Below are positions 16,648 through 25,514 of a stretch of DNA of 64,000 nucleotides, piece after piece. The position numbers and the translations under genes are program-made. The first letter of the stretch is position 1. Every line of letters starts with the position of its first letter. The notes under the pieces were generated by a model, which saw nothing but the letters and a program-made list of their open reading frames with translations, was not told the origin of the DNA and ran no database searches. The stretch comes from Gemmatimonadaceae bacterium (GTDB lineage: Bacteria > Latescibacterota > UBA2968 > UBA8231): NCBI GenBank assembly GCA_026706075.1, contig JAPOZM010000031.1:1-64000 (forward strand), written 5' to 3'.

Positions 16648-17625
16648 CTACCACGGGGTCGCGATGGAAAGCTCCCGCGCCACCTCCTCCAGCCCCTCGA
16701 CCGCCCGCGCCGAGACCGGTACACCGTCCCGGCGGTACTCCGTCTCCCTCTCCAGCTCCTTGCCACCGGGCAGGTAGGACTCGCTGAAGCCGGGCAGGGG
16801 CTTCATGCGGCTGGCCTCGTCCATCAGGTGGTCCATGTCGGACTTGAAGGCGTCCAGGTCGGAGAACCGGTCCACGTCGATGGCGAGGAAGAAGCCCGAC
16901 TGGTCAGCGCCGCTGAACTCGACGTTGCCGCGGGAGAACTCCGGCAGCATCTGCCCGCCGAGGGCGCCGGAGAGGATGTTGCCCACGTGCGAGAGTCCGA
17001 TGGTCTTTATGAAAACCGGCGGATACTTCAGAAACGTGTCATCGTCGACCGCGAAGTGGCTGGCGAAGTCGAGGAGGAAGGCCGGCTTCCCCTCCCCGGC
17101 GGGCATGCCGAAGGCCAGGGGCGGGCTGCCCTGGATGGAGCGACGGATCGTCTGCTCGCGGTCGTAGCGGTCGGCGGCGTTGCGGCCGGAGGTGCAGATG
17201 CCGATCAGGTCCCGGCCCATGGCCATGCGCGCGTAGATGCCGGCGCTGCCGAGGTGCCCGTGATACGTTGAAGTGGCGGCCCCGATGCCCAGCTCCCGCG
17301 CCCTCGAAATGGCCATCTCCATGGCCCGGCTGGCGACGAGGTAGCCCAGGCCGCCGTCCCCGGTGAGAGCGGCGGTGGCCGGCCCCTCCTTGAGCACGCG
17401 GATCCGGGGGTTCGGGTTCATGGAGCCGTCCTGGAAGGAGCGGACGTAGCGATGGACCTGGAAGACGCCGTGGCTGACGACGCCCCGCAGGTCGCACTCC
17501 ACCAGCTTGCCGGCGATGAAGCGGGCGTGGTCCTCGGGGATCGATACCGCTCGGAAGATCTCGAAGACCAGCTCTTCCAGGTCGGAGGCGGCGACACGGA
17601 TGCCGTCGGTCGGTGGCACGTTCAT
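16648..17625 (-). CDS. Ldh-family (malate/L-lactate dehydrogenase type 2) oxidoreductase
   Basis: The 325-residue protein is a second member of this family in the window. It carries the catalytic-His region LRGVVSHGVFQVHRYV (near residue 45), YHGHLGSAGIYARMA near residue 120, and the late segment LSHVGNILSGALGG near residue 225. It lacks the standard HDSHG spelling, with VSHG instead, but keeps the His. The ATG at 17625 overlaps the stop of the mandelate racemase-like gene by four bases. The pair probably acts in sequence on a sugar acid: dehydration by the enolase-superfamily enzyme, then reduction of an oxo-acid. Confidence 0.85.
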   Translation of the reverse strand: MNVPPTDGIRVAASDLEELVFEIFRAVSIPEDHARFIAGKLVECDLRGVVSHGVFQVHRYVRSFQDGSMNPNPRIRVLKEGPATAALTGDGGLGYLVASRAMEMAISRARELGIGAATSTYHGHLGSAGIYARMAMGRDLIGICTSGRNAADRYDREQTIRRSIQGSPPLAFGMPAGEGKPAFLLDFASHFAVDDDTFLKYPPVFIKTIGLSHVGNILSGALGGQMLPEFSRGNVEFSGADQSGFFLAIDVDRFSDLDAFKSDMDHLMDEASRMKPLPGFSESYLPGGKELERETEYRRDGVPVSARAVEGLEEVARELSIATPW

Positions 17626-18881
17626 GGCCGGCTCTCTCGCCGCCGCAGGGTGCGGCCGTCGCGTACCGCCTGCCAGATCTCCTCGAACTCCTGCGAGCCG
17701 TCGTCCTCCACGGGCACGCACTCCGACCCCGCCTCGCTCACCGGCATGGCCAGGTCCGGGTAGACGCGGGTCAGCTCCTGCTTGCCGCACCCGAGGTAAG
17801 TGACCTCGCCGTTGGCCCGGGCGTAGCGGTAGACGTGCCTCGGGGGATCGAGCCAGGCGTAGTCGACGGCGTGCTTCTCCACCAGTCCCTCGTCCAGCTC
17901 GATGCCGAGGCCGGGCCCGTCCGGCACCCGGTGATAGCCGCCGCGCAGCTGGATGGCGGGCCGGACGAGCTGCTCCTTCCAGATGTTCATGCAGGTGATG
18001 GCCGGCCACTTGGCCTCCTGGCAGACGGCGCCGAGGTGGGCAGCCCAGGTGGTGGTGATGCCCGTGCCCACGAGCTGCAGCCAGAAGGGCTTGTTGGCCT
18101 CGTGGGCGATCTCCGACTGCGAGCGGACCTGGGTGGCGCCGCCGGAGACGACGAAGCCGTCGGTCACGTCCTCGGCCAGGGCGGTCTCGGCCGGCGGCTG
18201 TCCGAAGTGCATGGCCACGGCCCGGTCGAGGCGCCGGCGGATCTGCTTGTTGCCGGCCACGTCGCTCTGCGGGATGGGGCTCTCGATCATGGCGACCTGC
18301 TCGTACCGCTCGAGCGACTTGAGATGCTCCACGGCGTTGGAGGTGTTGTCCAGGGTCGTGTTGTAGTCGAGGTCCAGCCGGAACTGGGGCGGCACCACCT
18401 CGAGGATCGCCTGGATCCCGGCATGCATGTCGTACCAGGTGCGGGCCTTGAGCTTGGCCGACATGTACCCGGCCTTCACCGCGGCGCGGCACTGGCGGGC
18501 CCAGTCCCGGGGCGGCATGTCCATCGCCCACCACGACAGGGGCACGTAGTCGCGCACCCGGGAACCGAGGAGCTGGTGGACGGGCACTCCCTCGTGCCGG
18601 CCCACCGCGTCGAAGAGGGCCATCTGCACGCCGGCGCCGAGGTCGTCTTCCCACATCAGCTCGTCCGCCTGGCGGCCCACGACGCGCTCCTCGATCCCCT
18701 CGGGCACCTTGGCCCAGGTGTAGTTGGGGATCGTCTCCCCGAAGCCGACGACGCCGTTGCTCATGGTGAGCCGGCAGATCTGAACGATGCGCCAGTGGGG
18801 GAGCCAGTACTGCATGTGCCTGCCGGTGTGCTTCGTGAAGGGCAGATCGAGAAGGGTCAGCTCGACGGATTCGACTCTCAC
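17622..18881 (-). CDS. Mandelate racemase / muconate lactonizing enzyme family (enolase superfamily) protein
   Basis: The 419-residue protein has the enolase-superfamily two-domain layout: an N-terminal capping domain (ESVELTLLDLPFTKH, VVGFGETIPNY) and a TIM barrel with the KLKART lysine motif near residue 145, the metal-ligand strands FRLDLDYN (near 170) and AMIESPI (near 200), and WLQLVGTGITTTWAAHLGAV near 265. Such enzymes dehydrate or epimerise acid sugars. The GTG start at 18881 overlaps the YceI stop (GTGA). The motifs around the third metal ligand (FVVSGGATQ) are atypical, so the exact reaction is uncertain. Confidence 0.85.
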   Translation of the reverse strand: MRVESVELTLLDLPFTKHTGRHMQYWLPHWRIVQICRLTMSNGVVGFGETIPNYTWAKVPEGIEERVVGRQADELMWEDDLGAGVQMALFDAVGRHEGVPVHQLLGSRVRDYVPLSWWAMDMPPRDWARQCRAAVKAGYMSAKLKARTWYDMHAGIQAILEVVPPQFRLDLDYNTTLDNTSNAVEHLKSLERYEQVAMIESPIPQSDVAGNKQIRRRLDRAVAMHFGQPPAETALAEDVTDGFVVSGGATQVRSQSEIAHEANKPFWLQLVGTGITTTWAAHLGAVCQEAKWPAITCMNIWKEQLVRPAIQLRGGYHRVPDGPGLGIELDEGLVEKHAVDYAWLDPPRHVYRYARANGEVTYLGCGKQELTRVYPDLAMPVSEAGSECVPVEDDGSQEFEEIWQAVRDGRTLRRRESRP

Positions 18882-19483
18882 GGTTGGGCCTCCGACTCTG
18901 CGTTGGCCTCGATCAACACCTGGATCCTCACCTCGTCCCCCAGAACGGCGCTGAACCGTTCCCAGCTGTTGACACCGTAGTCGGAGCAGAGCACGGCGAA
19001 GTTCGTCTCCAGACCGATCTGCGCCTTTCCGCTCCGCGGGTTGGTGCCGGTGCCGAGGATCTCGACGGACAGGGTGACCTCCCGGGTGGTGCCGTGCATG
19101 GTCAGCTTGCCCTTCACGTCGAGGGTGCTCTCCCCCGTGCCGGTCACCTCCGTGGATTCGAAGGTGATCTCAGGAAAGGCCTCGGCCTCGAAGAAGTCGG
19201 CACTCCGCAGGTGGCCGTCGCGGCGCTCGTTGCCCGTGTCGATGCTCTTGACCTGGATGATGCCCGAGAAGCTGGAGGCCTGGGGCTTGGCGGCGTCGTA
19301 GCTGATGGTGCCGCTGAACTCACCGAAGCGGCCCTTCGTGCGCCCCACGAGGTGGCGAATGCTGAAATCGACAGAAGAGTGCGAACGATCGACTACGAAG
19401 GTCTCCGCCCACGTGGCCTCGGCGGCCAGAGCGAAGGTCAGGGCCGCGACCCATGGGAGATGGAGCGACCTGGGGAGTTTCAT
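18878..19483 (-). CDS. YceI family periplasmic lipid-binding-like protein
   Basis: The 201-residue protein starts at the ATG at 19483 (MKLPRSLHLPWVAALTFALA), giving a standard signal peptide ending near ATWA; a frame extending 19 residues upstream lacks that feature. The mature part has the YceI lipocalin-like pattern: VDRSHSSVDFSIRHLVGRTKGRFGEFSGTI, then ERRDGHLRSADFFEAEAFPEITFES, then LTMHGTTREVTL. YceI proteins bind isoprenoid or fatty ligands in the periplasm. An AGGAGGAACAC stretch gives a clear ribosome-binding site. It leads a three-gene run with the enolase-superfamily and Ldh genes. Confidence 0.92.
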   Translation of the reverse strand: MKLPRSLHLPWVAALTFALAAEATWAETFVVDRSHSSVDFSIRHLVGRTKGRFGEFSGTISYDAAKPQASSFSGIIQVKSIDTGNERRDGHLRSADFFEAEAFPEITFESTEVTGTGESTLDVKGKLTMHGTTREVTLSVEILGTGTNPRSGKAQIGLETNFAVLCSDYGVNSWERFSAVLGDEVRIQVLIEANAESEAQP

Positions 19484-19517
19484 GTGTTCCTCCTCGGGTT
19501 GTTGGTTTGGCAGCGTA

Positions 19518-20402
19518 TCAGCCTTGTTGCACGGCAGCAAGCACCGCGTTCAGTTGCCTGGTCAGATGAGGAGACACCTTGCCCACTTCACCCACCGATT
19601 GCAGCAGTGGGAAGGACCGCCCGTTCCAGCCTCCCCTTTCGTCGTTCACGTGACGGCCGGGAAGGACACCCGATCTGCCTGTATGGGTCCCCATTCGGTC
19701 CAACCCCTCTTCGATCAAGTCCCTCGGAAGGCTTTTCTCTCTTCGCCTTGACCACTCGACAAGAAAGTACATTCCTCGCAGGATGTCGTACTCGAAGAAC
19801 CGCGGGAACAGCGGCTTGAGCCACTCCTCGCTGATGACGGCGCCGTCCTGCTTCGAGCAGACCAGGCGATGTTCGATCAGGTAGCGCGCACCTTCATCGA
19901 GGAATCGGGCTTCGGCAGGCCTGTACTTCCGCCTCGTGAAGAACAGCACGGCCTCCAGCGGAGGCAGGGTCGACACCACGGAACTCTTGCGCGAGCCTGC
20001 ATAGGCCGAGGGTTCGCAGTTCAGCCCACCGTCCGGAAGCTGGTGCTCCAGGAACCATGCCCGTATCCAGGGAAGCTCCCGGTCGACGTCGCACCCACAG
20101 GCGCAGAGAACCATGTAGAACACCCCCAGCTCACAGTGGCAGCAGTCCATCTTCGTCCTGTCCGCCTCGTTCCCGGGGGCGTCTTCCTCGGTGAGAACGA
20201 ACCTCGGCCAGGCCCCGCGCCTGAGCAACGCCAGGGCCCTTTCGGCAGCCGATCGGGGGATCTTGCGGGATAGACCCATCTCGCAGAGAGCGGCCATGTG
20301 CCACCACGGCCCATCCCACTTCCTCCTGCTCGTCCGGTCCGGGACCGAGAACACCTCGCCGGAAGCGAGCAGCGCCAGGGAGGATTCCATCGCCCTTGTC
20401 AC
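19518..20402 (-). CDS. Cysteine-rich alpha/alpha-toroid (prenyltransferase/squalene oxidase-like) protein, function unknown
   Basis: The 294-residue protein (GTG at 20402; an ATG 12 bases further in is an alternative start) has helical hairpins and a QLPDGGLNCEPSAY segment near residue 145 that recalls the QxPDGGF repeats of prenyltransferase-fold proteins. A striking CCHC ... CACGC cluster lies near residue 105-125. No signal peptide is present. Gene codon use looks less GC-biased than its neighbours in the C-terminal third. It sits 34 bases upstream of the YceI start on the same strand. Function unknown; a metal site in the Cys cluster is possible. Confidence 0.6.
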   Translation of the reverse strand: MTRAMESSLALLASGEVFSVPDRTSRRKWDGPWWHMAALCEMGLSRKIPRSAAERALALLRRGAWPRFVLTEEDAPGNEADRTKMDCCHCELGVFYMVLCACGCDVDRELPWIRAWFLEHQLPDGGLNCEPSAYAGSRKSSVVSTLPPLEAVLFFTRRKYRPAEARFLDEGARYLIEHRLVCSKQDGAVISEEWLKPLFPRFFEYDILRGMYFLVEWSRRREKSLPRDLIEEGLDRMGTHTGRSGVLPGRHVNDERGGWNGRSFPLLQSVGEVGKVSPHLTRQLNAVLAAVQQG

Positions 20403-20442
20403 TTGTCAGCTCGATGCGGATCTGCGCCTTCCAGGTCGTCGA

Positions 20443-22323
20443 TCAGACTTCCGCCCTGCGCACGGGCAGCTCGAGGAAGCTGGCCGAGGCGCGGTGGTGG
20501 TGGACGGCGTGGGTCGCCCTCTGGAAGTCTTCGGGACGAGCCCAGGCGATCTGGTCGACGAAGGTCTGCGGGTTGCGGTCGCAGACTGGGAACCACGAGC
20601 TCTGCACGTGCACCATGAGGCGGTGGCCGGGCCGGAAGGTGTGGTTCACGTGGGGCATGAGGACGTGGTAGGGCAGGACCTGCCCGGGCGGGATCGGTTC
20701 CGCCTTCGCGAAGCTCTCGCGGTAGCGGCCCCGCAGGATGTCCCCGGAGATCATCAGCTGGTAGCCGCCCATGTCACGGTCGCCCGGGACCTCGTCGGGG
20801 TAGAGGTCGATGAGCTTGACGACCCAGTCGGCGTCGGTCCCCGTGGTCGAGGCGAAGAGAGTGGCCGAGGGAGCGCCGCACAGGGTGAGGGGCTCCCGCA
20901 GGGTCTCGCTGACGAAGACGAGGACGTCGGTGCGGTCGGAGAACGGCCGCTGGTCGTCGACCAGCCAGCGGAACCAGGTGCCCTCCCCGGCGAAGGGCGG
21001 GACGATCGGCCGCACCCGGTAGGGCACCGGCTTGGCCGGGTCCGAGACGTACTCGGTGCAGCTCTCCCCCGCCCTGGGGAGCTTGAAGCTGAGGCCGCCC
21101 TCCGGCTGCAGGTAGAGCCGCCGGGCCTCGGTCTCCTTCTCCGGCGGCCAGCTCCGGTACCGCCGCCAGCGGTTGCTCCCGGTCTCGAAGGCGGTCACCG
21201 GCGGCAGCGGCTCGGCCGGCCTCTTCCGCTTGAGGTGGCGGTCGAAGAAGGGCTTGAGCATCTCCCGGCGGAAGCGCAGGCAGGTGTCCTCCCCCCACTT
21301 GAGGCTGCCGAGGGCCGAGCCGTCGCTCCAGGTCTGGGCGTGGGACCAGGGGCCGATGACCAGGTGCGTGCGCGCCCCGCGGGGGTCGTTGGCGGCCATC
21401 GCCTCGTGGCTGAGCACGGCGCCGTAGAGATCCTCGGCGTCGAAGAGGCTGTGGACGCTGAGCACGGGCACCCGCCGCGGCGCCCGCGCGAGGTGTTCCT
21501 GCAGGGCCTGGTCGCGCCAGTAGTCGTCGTACGCGGGGTGCTCCAGGAGGCGCTTCCAGGCCGGCAGCCGGTCGGCCCCGTAGCGGCGGCCCAGCTCGCC
21601 GAGGGAGCCGGCCTCGAGGATCGCCTGGTAGTGGTCGCGATAGCCCCAGGGGACGGAGTGGCTGGCGTCCTTGGTCGAGGTCTGCCGGTAGATGTACTGG
21701 AACATGACCGTGCGGAACGCCCCGTGGCGGTAGAAGTCGTCGCCGAGCCAGGAGTCGACCATGGAGTTGACGGGGACCGCCGCCTTCAGCGCCGGGTGGG
21801 GGTCGATGAGGGCCATGAGGGTGAGGAGGCCGTCGTAGGAGGTGCCGGTGATGCCGACGCGGCCGTTGTTGCCCTCCACGTTCTCCACCAGCCACTCCAC
21901 CGTGTCCCAGGCGTCTGTGACCTGGTCGACGCCGCCCTCGTTGAAGGGCCCCCGCACGGGCATGGTCATGGTGTACTTGCCCTTGGAGCCGGAGCGGCCC
22001 CGCACGTCCTGGTAGACGCGGATGTAGCCGTCGCGCACCAGGTCCTCGTCGGCCGCGGGCAGGACCATGGCGATGTCGGGGCTGGGGGTGCCCGCGGCGC
22101 GGGACTTGGCGTTGTAAGGCGTGCGCGTCAGCACGATCGGCATCTTCCCCGAGGCGCCATCGGGGATCATGATCAGGGTGAAGAGCTTTGTCCCGTCGCG
22201 CATGGGCACCATCGACTCCTGGCGGGTGTAGTTGAACTCCCCCGTTCGGGTCTCGAAGGTGCGGGGTATGTCGCCACGGCGGGTCACGTCCCGCGATCCG
22301 GTGCCGCTCCTGCGTTTGGCCAT
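20443..22323 (-). CDS. CocE/NonD family hydrolase (X-Pro dipeptidyl-peptidase S15-like)
   Basis: The 626-residue protein has the S15/CocE architecture. An alpha/beta hydrolase domain comes first (MRDGTKLFTLIMIP, LTRTPYN, YIRVYQDVRGRSGS), with the nucleophile in GTSYDG near residue 165, the acid in FDAEDLYG near 310 and the His in GPWSHAQTW near 350. A C-terminal jelly-roll follows, ending in FRPGHRLMVHVQSSWFP. It should hydrolyse ester or X-Pro amide bonds. The ATG at 22323 (MAKRRSGTG) is preferred over a frame starting 24 residues upstream, because that extension has no family homology and an AGGGA stretch lies upstream of 22323. No signal peptide is obvious. Confidence 0.92.
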   Translation of the reverse strand: MAKRRSGTGSRDVTRRGDIPRTFETRTGEFNYTRQESMVPMRDGTKLFTLIMIPDGASGKMPIVLTRTPYNAKSRAAGTPSPDIAMVLPAADEDLVRDGYIRVYQDVRGRSGSKGKYTMTMPVRGPFNEGGVDQVTDAWDTVEWLVENVEGNNGRVGITGTSYDGLLTLMALIDPHPALKAAVPVNSMVDSWLGDDFYRHGAFRTVMFQYIYRQTSTKDASHSVPWGYRDHYQAILEAGSLGELGRRYGADRLPAWKRLLEHPAYDDYWRDQALQEHLARAPRRVPVLSVHSLFDAEDLYGAVLSHEAMAANDPRGARTHLVIGPWSHAQTWSDGSALGSLKWGEDTCLRFRREMLKPFFDRHLKRKRPAEPLPPVTAFETGSNRWRRYRSWPPEKETEARRLYLQPEGGLSFKLPRAGESCTEYVSDPAKPVPYRVRPIVPPFAGEGTWFRWLVDDQRPFSDRTDVLVFVSETLREPLTLCGAPSATLFASTTGTDADWVVKLIDLYPDEVPGDRDMGGYQLMISGDILRGRYRESFAKAEPIPPGQVLPYHVLMPHVNHTFRPGHRLMVHVQSSWFPVCDRNPQTFVDQIAWARPEDFQRATHAVHHHRASASFLELPVRRAEV

Positions 22324-22445
22324 CGTTTTCCGTCCCTGTGTAGTCCGGCAGGATGAAGAGGGATCATTGTAGGCCGTGGTCCCCACTCCCGCCACGGGCG
22401 CGAAGAGGTCGCCCGCGCCCCTGCGGAAGGGTAGCTTTTTCCGCC

Positions 22446-24587
22446 ATGGAGATCCGCGAGCTGGCCGAGGCCGTCCTCTTCGGCGACACCCTGGAGCACA
22501 AGCTCACCCCCGCCGGCCGTCTGACCGACGAGCGTCCGGGCCCCCCCGCGAGGTCCCCCGACGCCCCGGGGAGGCCGCCGGAGCTGGCCCTGGACCGCTG
22601 GAGCGAGACCGGCCGCGTCGCCTTTGAGGAGGTCCGCTCCCTGGAGCGCGACGAGGACCGCGGCCTCGTCCTGCACTTCTTCGCCAACCACGAGCTGATG
22701 GCGGCGGAGCTGATGGCCCTGGTGCTGCTGAAGTTCCCCGACGCGCCGGCTCGCTTCCGCCGCGGCGTGGCCCGCACCCTGCGCGACGAGCAGGAGCACC
22801 TGCGCCTCTACCTGGAGCGCATGGGCGCCTCCGGCGTCGCCTTCGGCCAGATCCCGGTGAGCGACTTCTTCTGGCGCGCCATCTCCCCCATGCCGACGCC
22901 CCTGGACTTCGTCACCCGCCTGAGCCTCACCCTGGAGCAGGCCAACCTCGACTACGCGCCCCACTACCAGCGGCTCTTCGACGAGCTCGGTGACGCCGGC
23001 ACGGCGGATCTCATGGGGCGCATCTACCGCGACGAGATCGGCCACGTGCGCCACGGCCTGAACTGGTTCAACACCTGGCGCGCCCCGTCGCGGAGCGAGT
23101 GGGAGTCCTTCCAGCAGGCCCTCGGCTTCCCCCTGAGCCCGAGCCGCGCCAAGGGGATCGGCTTCAACCGCCAGGGCCGGCTTCAGGCGGGGCTTCCCAG
23201 GGCCTTCGTCGACGAGCTGGAGCTCTTCGTGCACTCCCACGGCCGCTGCCCCCGGCTCCACTGGTTCAACCCCCTGTGCGACCTGGCCGCCGGCCGGGGC
23301 GCCCCCTTCACGCCGCCGGCGCCGCTCCGGGACCTGGGCCGCGACCTGGCGCTGCTGCCCGCCCTGCTCGCCGCCCCCGACGACATGGTGATCGTCCCCG
23401 GGCGGCCGTCCCTGGCCTACCTGCAGGAGCTGCGAACGGCGGGCCTGCCGGTGCCGGAGCTGGTCGAGTGGGACCCGGCGGCCGAACCGGCGCCCGCGGC
23501 CCTGGACGGCCGGCGCCTCACCGGGCTGCGGCCCTGGGGCTGGGCCCCGGACAGCGTCGCCGCCCTCGGCCCGCTGGCCGACCAACTGCCGGCCGGAGAG
23601 CCGGCGCCGGAGGGGCTCTGGCACGAGGAGAGGCGGCAGCTCTACTCCAAGGCCTGGAGCGCCGACTGGCTGGCCGGCATCCTCCCGTCGCTGCGGAAGC
23701 AGGAGGGGGACTGGCTCTGCGGTCCGGAGGTGGTGGGCTCGGCCTGCAGCACGGAGGAGGAGGTCGCCGCGGCCCTGGCCGCCGGGTTCGCGGCGGGCTG
23801 GCGCCAGGGGGTGATCAAGGCGGCCTTCGGCGCCGCCGGCGGGCGCCGGATCCTCGTCGACTCTCCGGACCTGCCGGCGCATCGACGCCGCTGGCTGGAA
23901 GGGGTCCTGCAGGAGGGCGGGACCGTCGTCGTCGAGCCCTGGCTCGACCGCGTCCTCGACCTGTCCGCCCAGTACGAGGTGGAGGAGGACGGCTCCGTGC
24001 GCCTGGTCGGGACCACCCGGTTCCTCGCGGGTCCCGGCGGGCGGTTCCAGGGGGTCGTCCTCCACGGCCTGACGGCCGGCCTCGCCGAGGAGACGAGGCG
24101 GTTCCTCTACGGCGACGGGCGGGACGGCCGCCGGCTGCAGCGGCTCTACAGCCGCCTCGGGGAGGACCTCGGCCGCCGGCTGCCGCCGGACTTCCGGGGG
24201 CCGCTGGGTGTGGACGCCCTCGTCTACCGGGACCGGGCCCACGGCGGCCTGCGGCTCAAGCCGGTGGTGGAGCTGAACCCGCGGCTGACCATGGGGCGGG
24301 TGGGGCTGGGCCTGCAGAAGCGGGTCCTGGCTTCCAGATCCGCGGTCTGGCGGCTGTGGCGCGTGAAGGACCTGGAGGTCGCCGGCCACGCCTCGGCGGC
24401 GGCCTGGGCCGACCTCCTGCGGCGGCGGCTGCCCCTGGAGATGTCCGGGGACGGCCGCCAGATCTCGCGGGGGGCGGTTTTCACCAACGATCCCGCCGAG
24501 GCGCGCGCCTTCGTCGGCGTGCTGGCCGTCGCCGAGGAGCCGCCTACGGACGGCCAGCTTCTCGCGGCGGGTGCGGACGATGGCTGA
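22446..24587 (+). CDS. Fusion of a DUF455 ferritin-like di-iron domain with an ATP-grasp-like domain
   Basis: The 713-residue protein has two parts. Residues 1 to about 270 are a DUF455 ferritin-like domain with carboxylate/His ligands in the expected order: NHELMAAELM (E83, E88), DEQEH (E115-H118), LEQANLDY (E164) and RDEIGHVRHG (E197, H200). Residues about 300-680 look like an ATP-grasp ligase: GVIKAAFGAAGG (K458, glycine loop), TVVVEPWLDRVLDLS (E497), and the metal-binding VVELNPRLTMGRVGL (E609, N611). DUF455 proteins are related to the tRNA hydroxylase MiaE. ATP-grasp enzymes form amide or thioester bonds through acyl phosphates. The combination suggests an oxidative plus ligation step on one substrate, which is inference. 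Start at the first ATG before the conserved region; its last eight bases overlap the PhzF gene. Confidence 0.85.
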   Translation: MEIRELAEAVLFGDTLEHKLTPAGRLTDERPGPPARSPDAPGRPPELALDRWSETGRVAFEEVRSLERDEDRGLVLHFFANHELMAAELMALVLLKFPDAPARFRRGVARTLRDEQEHLRLYLERMGASGVAFGQIPVSDFFWRAISPMPTPLDFVTRLSLTLEQANLDYAPHYQRLFDELGDAGTADLMGRIYRDEIGHVRHGLNWFNTWRAPSRSEWESFQQALGFPLSPSRAKGIGFNRQGRLQAGLPRAFVDELELFVHSHGRCPRLHWFNPLCDLAAGRGAPFTPPAPLRDLGRDLALLPALLAAPDDMVIVPGRPSLAYLQELRTAGLPVPELVEWDPAAEPAPAALDGRRLTGLRPWGWAPDSVAALGPLADQLPAGEPAPEGLWHEERRQLYSKAWSADWLAGILPSLRKQEGDWLCGPEVVGSACSTEEEVAAALAAGFAAGWRQGVIKAAFGAAGGRRILVDSPDLPAHRRRWLEGVLQEGGTVVVEPWLDRVLDLSAQYEVEEDGSVRLVGTTRFLAGPGGRFQGVVLHGLTAGLAEETRRFLYGDGRDGRRLQRLYSRLGEDLGRRLPPDFRGPLGVDALVYRDRAHGGLRLKPVVELNPRLTMGRVGLGLQKRVLASRSAVWRLWRVKDLEVAGHASAAAWADLLRRRLPLEMSGDGRQISRGAVFTNDPAEARAFVGVLAVAEEPPTDGQLLAAGADDG

Positions 24588-25449
24588 CCTGGTCCTGGAC
24601 GTCTTCACCTGCGACGGAGCCGGAGGAAATCCGGTGACGGTGCGCACCCTCGACGAGCCCCTGGAGCCGGGGCCGATGATGGCCGAGGCCGCGGGTCACG
24701 AGAGCCGGGAGACTGCCTTCCTGCTGCCGCCGGCCACGGCGGGCGGACCATGCCGCGTGGAGGTGGTCACGGCGCGCCGGCAGATCCCGTTCTCGGGCCA
24801 CGCCGCCCTCGGAGCCGCCCGGGCGGCGCGCGAGCGCCTGCTGCCCGGAGGGCCGGACGAGGTGGTCCTGGCCATGGCCCTCGGGGACGTGGACCTCCGC
24901 TTCGAAGACGGCACCGCCTGGCTCACGGCGCCGACCATCGAGCTGGGCTCCGACTGGCCCGCCCCCGAGGTCCGCGCGACCCTGGGACTCCGCGGCCCGG
25001 CCCCCGCCGGCCAGGAGCCGCCGCGGCTGGCCGGCGCCGGTCTCCCCATCCTCGTCGTCCCCGTGGGCGGCCTGGAGGAGCTTCACGCCTGCCACCTCGA
25101 CGCCGCCGCCTTCCGCGCCTTCGGCGTGCGCATGGTGCGCCACAAGGCCCTCCACGCCCGGGTCTACGCCTTCTGCCGGGAGACCCGCTCGGCGGACAAC
25201 CACCTCTCGGCCCGCCTCTTCCTGCCGGCGGAGGAGGAGGCCCTGGAGGACCCGGCCAGCGGCGGGGCCGCCGCCTGCCTGGGCGCCTGCCTGGCGGTGC
25301 GGGGCGGCCTCGAGCCGGCCGGCCGCGAGATCCGCATCGAGCAGGGGTTCGAGATGGGACGGCCGTCGCTGCTGCGGCTGCGCGCCGGCCGTCACGGCGG
25401 CATCGAGGTGGGCGGAGAGGTGCGGCCGGCCCCGGCGGGACCGGCGTGA
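24580..25449 (+). CDS. PhzF family isomerase/epimerase
   Basis: The 289-residue protein shows PhzF-fold features: LDVFTCDGAGGNPVTV at the start, the catalytic-Glu region GHESRETAFLLPP near residue 40-52, TARRQIPFSGHAALGAA near 65-80, and EDPASGGAAACLGACLAVRGG near 225-245. PhzF-type enzymes isomerise dihydro-hydroxyanthranilate and related compounds. The ATG at 24580 lies inside the DUF455/ATP-grasp gene in another frame, an eight-base overlap indicating translational coupling. The two products probably act in one pathway. Confidence 0.9.
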   Translation: MADLVLDVFTCDGAGGNPVTVRTLDEPLEPGPMMAEAAGHESRETAFLLPPATAGGPCRVEVVTARRQIPFSGHAALGAARAARERLLPGGPDEVVLAMALGDVDLRFEDGTAWLTAPTIELGSDWPAPEVRATLGLRGPAPAGQEPPRLAGAGLPILVVPVGGLEELHACHLDAAAFRAFGVRMVRHKALHARVYAFCRETRSADNHLSARLFLPAEEEALEDPASGGAAACLGACLAVRGGLEPAGREIRIEQGFEMGRPSLLRLRAGRHGGIEVGGEVRPAPAGPA

Positions 25450-25514
25450 CCGGGCTGTCGCCGCCGGGTCCCGGGCCCTTGCTTTGCTGTAGCTGAAAAA
25501 CCTGGAGGTGCCCG

